Below, in pieces: positions 5,233-8,128 of a stretch of DNA of 8,128 bases; positions within the stretch are counted from its first letter, which is position 1, and each line of letters opens with the position of its first letter. Both the position numbers and the translations under genes were made by a program. The stretch is from Deltaproteobacteria bacterium. Lineage in GTDB: Bacteria; Desulfobacterota; Desulfobacteria; Desulfobacterales; BuS5. The DNA is taken from positions 1 to 8,128 of the forward strand of contig JAGGWL010000262.1 of the NCBI GenBank assembly GCA_021157555.1, written 5' to 3'. Below the pieces are notes generated by a model. The model made no database searches. It was given only the letters and a program-made list of their open reading frames with translations, and was not told where the DNA came from.

Positions 5233-8128
5233 CCCATTACTATCTGATAAAGACCGGTAAACCATCGGCCTTTATCTTCGCCGGCAATTTTTTGCTTGTT
5301 TGATTCCACTTCCTCGCTCCATCTTATTGAGGCAAGAAAAATAATCTTTTTTGTTCTCATTCCTTTTTCCAAAAGCTTTCTATATTTTGCTGCGCCTTTG
5401 GCTGCAAGTCTCGCTATCGGAAAATTTCTGCAGTAAATTGTATACTTATCATCATATTTTTTCATAAACAGGTCTCTGGAATTACCCGGTTCAAGTCCGG
5501 CCAAAATTATTTGGGATTTTTTTTTGATTCTTTTCCATACAGGAAAAGATATTATAATATCAGCAAGTTCAAGTTCCCAGATTAAAGTGTTGAATGAGCT
5601 TGTCTCTTCTTCCGTTATTACCGGTTTTACTGTTTTTCGGATTACCTGGCCGTAATCTGTAATCTCATTAATAAAAGGGTTATCAGTTTCATCATTGTGC
5701 AAGCAGAAAAGCTGATACATAGCGCGGGTCATGGCAACATAGTAAAGACGTCTTTCATCCTCCAGCCTTTGTCCTGAAATTGGCTGCCCTGCAATAATAA
5801 CTACGGGAAATTCGAGCCCTTTGGCCATATGCATGGTGGCCAGCAAAATTTTCTTCTCATCTGTCTGAATCAACTGGCGCGGATCACGGGCTGCATCATA
5901 AATATAATCAATAAAATTTCCAACAGGCAGCCGTGCGCCTGCTATTTCAGCCAGATAATTATCCATAATAGATCTAAAAGTCTCAAGCCAGATATTATTT
6001 GCTGAAAAACCGCTATCCTGAATCAGCCCGGATATAAGACTGTTTAATGTTTCAGGCTTCAGAATCTGCTGACGGCAGGAACCCAGAAGATTTAGAAGTA
6101 AAAGGAACTCCCTGGTATAAACAAGCGGCAGCCTTCTCGGGCGGATACTTTTTACAGGGATGGACATCTTGCGGGCCATGATCTGAATTGTGTCGAGTTC
6201 TTTGTTGGTGCGGCAAAGAATACATATTTGAGAAGGTGCTATGGATTGATCGCTTTTCAGGAGATTTTCTGCCAGCTCCAGAGCAGCCCGGAAGGTTGAG
6301 ACAGGATCAGGGCTTTTTATGAGCGTAACTTTTTCATCTGCGGCAGTATTTTTCGCTATGCCAGCCGGTTTGATGGGAGTTGTTTTCATCCGGTCTTTAT
6401 TATTTGAAATAAAAGCATTGGAGGCTTTAATAATAGCCCCTGAAGATCGGTAATTTTCCGTCATATAGACGATTTCGGCATCATAATCCTTTTGAAAGTT
6501 GTGAATAAATTTTACATTTGATCCCTGCCAGGAATAGATGTTCTGATCATCATCGCCGACCGCCATAATGCTTGGCCTGCGACCGGTATCTTTTTCATTC
6601 CGGCCTGCCAAAATTGATAAAAAACGATACTCAAGTTCATTGATATCCTGGTACTCATCCACAAGAATATAACGCAGCCCTAAAAGAACAGTATCCCTCC
6701 ATCCCATTGCTCCGTGATCCAGATCGGATTCTTCAGAGAGAATCTCCACCGCATCTTTAAGGAAACCGCTGAAAAAGGCTGAATCCTTTTTATCCGGATT
6801 TCGCTCTCTTTGTAAACTGCCAGTTATTGAAAGCGCCAGACTGTGGTATGTTCGGATGCGTACAGCTCCGGCTTCACAGCCGATCAGTTCTTTTAGTCGG
6901 AGCTTAAGCTGGGTCACAGCGCTTCGGTTAAAAGCCAGGGCCATGATATGTCGCGGCAGAATTCTTTTAACACGGATAAGATATGCTATTCTGTGAACGA
7001 TAATACGGGTTTTGCCGGAACCTGGCCCGGCCACAATTAGCAAATTTTTGTACCGGGGCGCTGTAACCGCTTTTTCCTGAACAGGGTTATCAAGTTCTGT
7101 AACTATTTTGTTAAATGATGTCCGGGTGGTCGGCATTTCCATAATTTTTAATTCTTTGTTAAAATAAATTTTTAAAAAAGCATCTTTTTCGCTTGAAAAA
7201 TAACTTGTAACAAACGTCAACGCCTTTTTAACAGTCTCCATGGCATATTCTGCGTATCTGCCTATTATATGGACATGGATGACTTTTTGCTTATGAAATT
7301 CTTCCAAAGGCCGAAATTCATTTTTGGTAAATCTTTCATTTTTGTGAGCAGTTACCTGTATCGTCATGGCCGGCCTGAAGACACTCAAACCGCTTTGTAA
7401 ACAGATGGAGCGCATTGTATGTAGTGCCAGCAGAGCCTGCTTTACTTTCTCATCGGTCTTTTTCAGGTGCCTGGTGGAGATATCATCTTTTAATACCTGG
7501 CTAAGTTCACCGCTTCTAAAGGAAACCAGCAAATCTCTGCCACGAAGTTCAACGGAAAGTTTGGCCAGAAGATGCTGCAAAATAACCATGCTGACCGATG
7601 TTCTTGTATGAACCGCCTTTTTTATATCAGGCCAGTCTGCTTTAAAAAATATTTTGTAGGTATCATCCCCTGCTCTTGTACGGCGCAAAAGATTATCCTG
7701 ACTCATAAGTTCCAGCAGCAGCAGAATCCTGTCAGGCCTGGCATTCATATCCTTTTCTTCATTCATAATCCTGCAGATCATGCCGGGTCTGATAATCGAA
7801 AAACTGTTTGCATCCATATCAGGATGCTCTTCTTCCATAATGGATAATAATGATTGCTCAATGCTCATATATTTCTGAAAACGTTTCAGGGAATCATCTG
7901 CAACGCCTTTATGAACATAGGCTGTCATGTTGATATCATGATTTATAATTCCTGCATCACGCATGGAATGCATGATAGAAATCAGTTTTTCAGGCTCAAT
8001 ACCGGTTACCAGAGACAGATTATCGGTATTTAACAGCTCTTTTTGATCACTTTGAAAGAGAACCTCTATCAGTCTGAGCCAGTTTTCAGATTCTTTTGAG
8101 GATAAACGGAGTCCGGATATTTTTTCCC
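5229..8128 (-). CDS. UvrD/Rep-type superfamily 1 helicase, 5' end beyond the window; possible RecQ-UvrD fusion
   Basis: The C-terminal 966 residues are visible. The SF1A motor is complete: NPVQEKAV (Q motif region), Walker A AGPGSGKT at 7008-7031, motif Ia ALAFNRSA, RTYHSLAL, Walker B VDEYQD at 6645-6662, motif III VGDDDQNIYSWQG, motif IV TENYRSS, motif V TMHMAKGLEFPVV and motif VI YYVAMTRA near 5718-5744. These support ATP-driven 3'-5' DNA unwinding in repair or recombination. The ATG at 7971-7973 has no ribosome binding site. The frame continues open upstream to the edge with plausible protein (ENWLRLIEVLFQSD), so the true start is outside. The roughly 360 residues before the motor look like a winged-helix and linker region. 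The segment VFRPAMTIQV...RFTKNEFRPLEEFH recalls RecQ-UvrD fusion proteins; the RecQ part would be outside. The TAG stop lies inside a palindrome. Confidence 0.9.
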   Translation of the reverse strand, partial: EKISGLRLSSKESENWLRLIEVLFQSDQKELLNTDNLSLVTGIEPEKLISIMHSMRDAGIINHDINMTAYVHKGVADDSLKRFQKYMSIEQSLLSIMEEEHPDMDANSFSIIRPGMICRIMNEEKDMNARPDRILLLLELMSQDNLLRRTRAGDDTYKIFFKADWPDIKKAVHTRTSVSMVILQHLLAKLSVELRGRDLLVSFRSGELSQVLKDDISTRHLKKTDEKVKQALLALHTMRSICLQSGLSVFRPAMTIQVTAHKNERFTKNEFRPLEEFHKQKVIHVHIIGRYAEYAMETVKKALTFVTSYFSSEKDAFLKIYFNKELKIMEMPTTRTSFNKIVTELDNPVQEKAVTAPRYKNLLIVAGPGSGKTRIIVHRIAYLIRVKRILPRHIMALAFNRSAVTQLKLRLKELIGCEAGAVRIRTYHSLALSITGSLQRERNPDKKDSAFFSGFLKDAVEILSEESDLDHGAMGWRDTVLLGLRYILVDEYQDINELEYRFLSILAGRNEKDTGRRPSIMAVGDDDQNIYSWQGSNVKFIHNFQKDYDAEIVYMTENYRSSGAIIKASNAFISNNKDRMKTTPIKPAGIAKNTAADEKVTLIKSPDPVSTFRAALELAENLLKSDQSIAPSQICILCRTNKELDTIQIMARKMSIPVKSIRPRRLPLVYTREFLLLLNLLGSCRQQILKPETLNSLISGLIQDSGFSANNIWLETFRSIMDNYLAEIAGARLPVGNFIDYIYDAARDPRQLIQTDEKKILLATMHMAKGLEFPVVIIAGQPISGQRLEDERRLYYVAMTRAMYQLFCLHNDETDNPFINEITDYGQVIRKTVKPVITEEETSSFNTLIWELELADIIISFPVWKRIKKKSQIILAGLEPGNSRDLFMKKYDDKYTIYCRNFPIARLAAKGAAKYRKLLEKGMRTKKIIFLASIRWSEEVESNKQKIAGEDKGRWFTGLYQIVMG

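Noticed and set aside
7971..7973. Start codon of the helicase
   Set aside because: No Shine-Dalgarno precedes it, and the same frame is open with plausible protein sequence to the end of the window.
1..8128. CRISPR array, tRNA, rRNA, riboswitch or transposase gene
   Set aside because: No regularly spaced direct repeats, cloverleaf-like sequence, rRNA segments or transposase motifs were seen by eye on either strand.

Overview
The window looks like chromosomal DNA of a strictly anaerobic, AT-rich bacterium, most likely a sulfate-reducing or syntrophic member of the Desulfobacterota (Desulfobacterales-like). This rests on soluble heterodisulfide-reductase (Hdr)-type electron-transfer genes, a class I hybrid cluster protein with the CX2CX8CX5C N-terminal cluster, and a predicted selenoprotein. 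The assignment is inferred from protein families only; there is no rRNA or marker gene here.

Layout. Positions 1-68 hold the last codons of an upstream gene, probably an HdrA/QmoA-like flavoprotein. Its stop overlaps the start of the next gene in an ATGA junction. Positions 65-1723 encode an HdrA/QmoB-like protein: FAD domain, two [4Fe-4S] clusters and an MvhD/FlpD-type domain. Positions 1760-3079 encode an HdrC-HdrB fusion (HdrD-like). Its frame is broken only by one TGA at 2489-2491. That codon sits where relatives, as I recall them, have a cysteine in a CGH motif, and it is followed at the right distance by a SECIS-like hairpin. I read it as selenocysteine, giving one 439-residue protein. 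A standard gene caller would split it into a 243-residue protein and a C-terminal fragment. A strong palindrome at 3091-3126 probably terminates this operon.

Positions 3080-3510 are intergenic. They contain the terminator, a possible 145-bp MITE-like element with imperfect terminal inverted repeats around a GTAGGGGCG-type palindrome, an FNR/CRP-type operator candidate, and the hcp ribosome binding site. Positions 3511-5175 encode Hcp with every hybrid-cluster ligand present. A second GTAGGGGCG palindrome (5205-5232) follows hcp and overlaps the stop codon of a convergent large helicase gene. That gene (minus strand, 5229 to beyond 8128) has a complete UvrD/Rep motor. Its frame stays open to the window edge, so the ATG at 7971-7973 is not its true start. 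It may be the C-terminal part of a RecQ-UvrD fusion.

How they work together. The first three genes probably form one soluble flavin/iron-sulfur complex: the HdrA-like proteins and the MvhD-type domain pass electrons to the HdrD-like catalytic subunit. Its physiological disulfide or other partner cannot be told from sequence. Hcp is an independently transcribed nitrosative-stress enzyme, and the helicase is unrelated DNA-repair machinery on the opposite strand.
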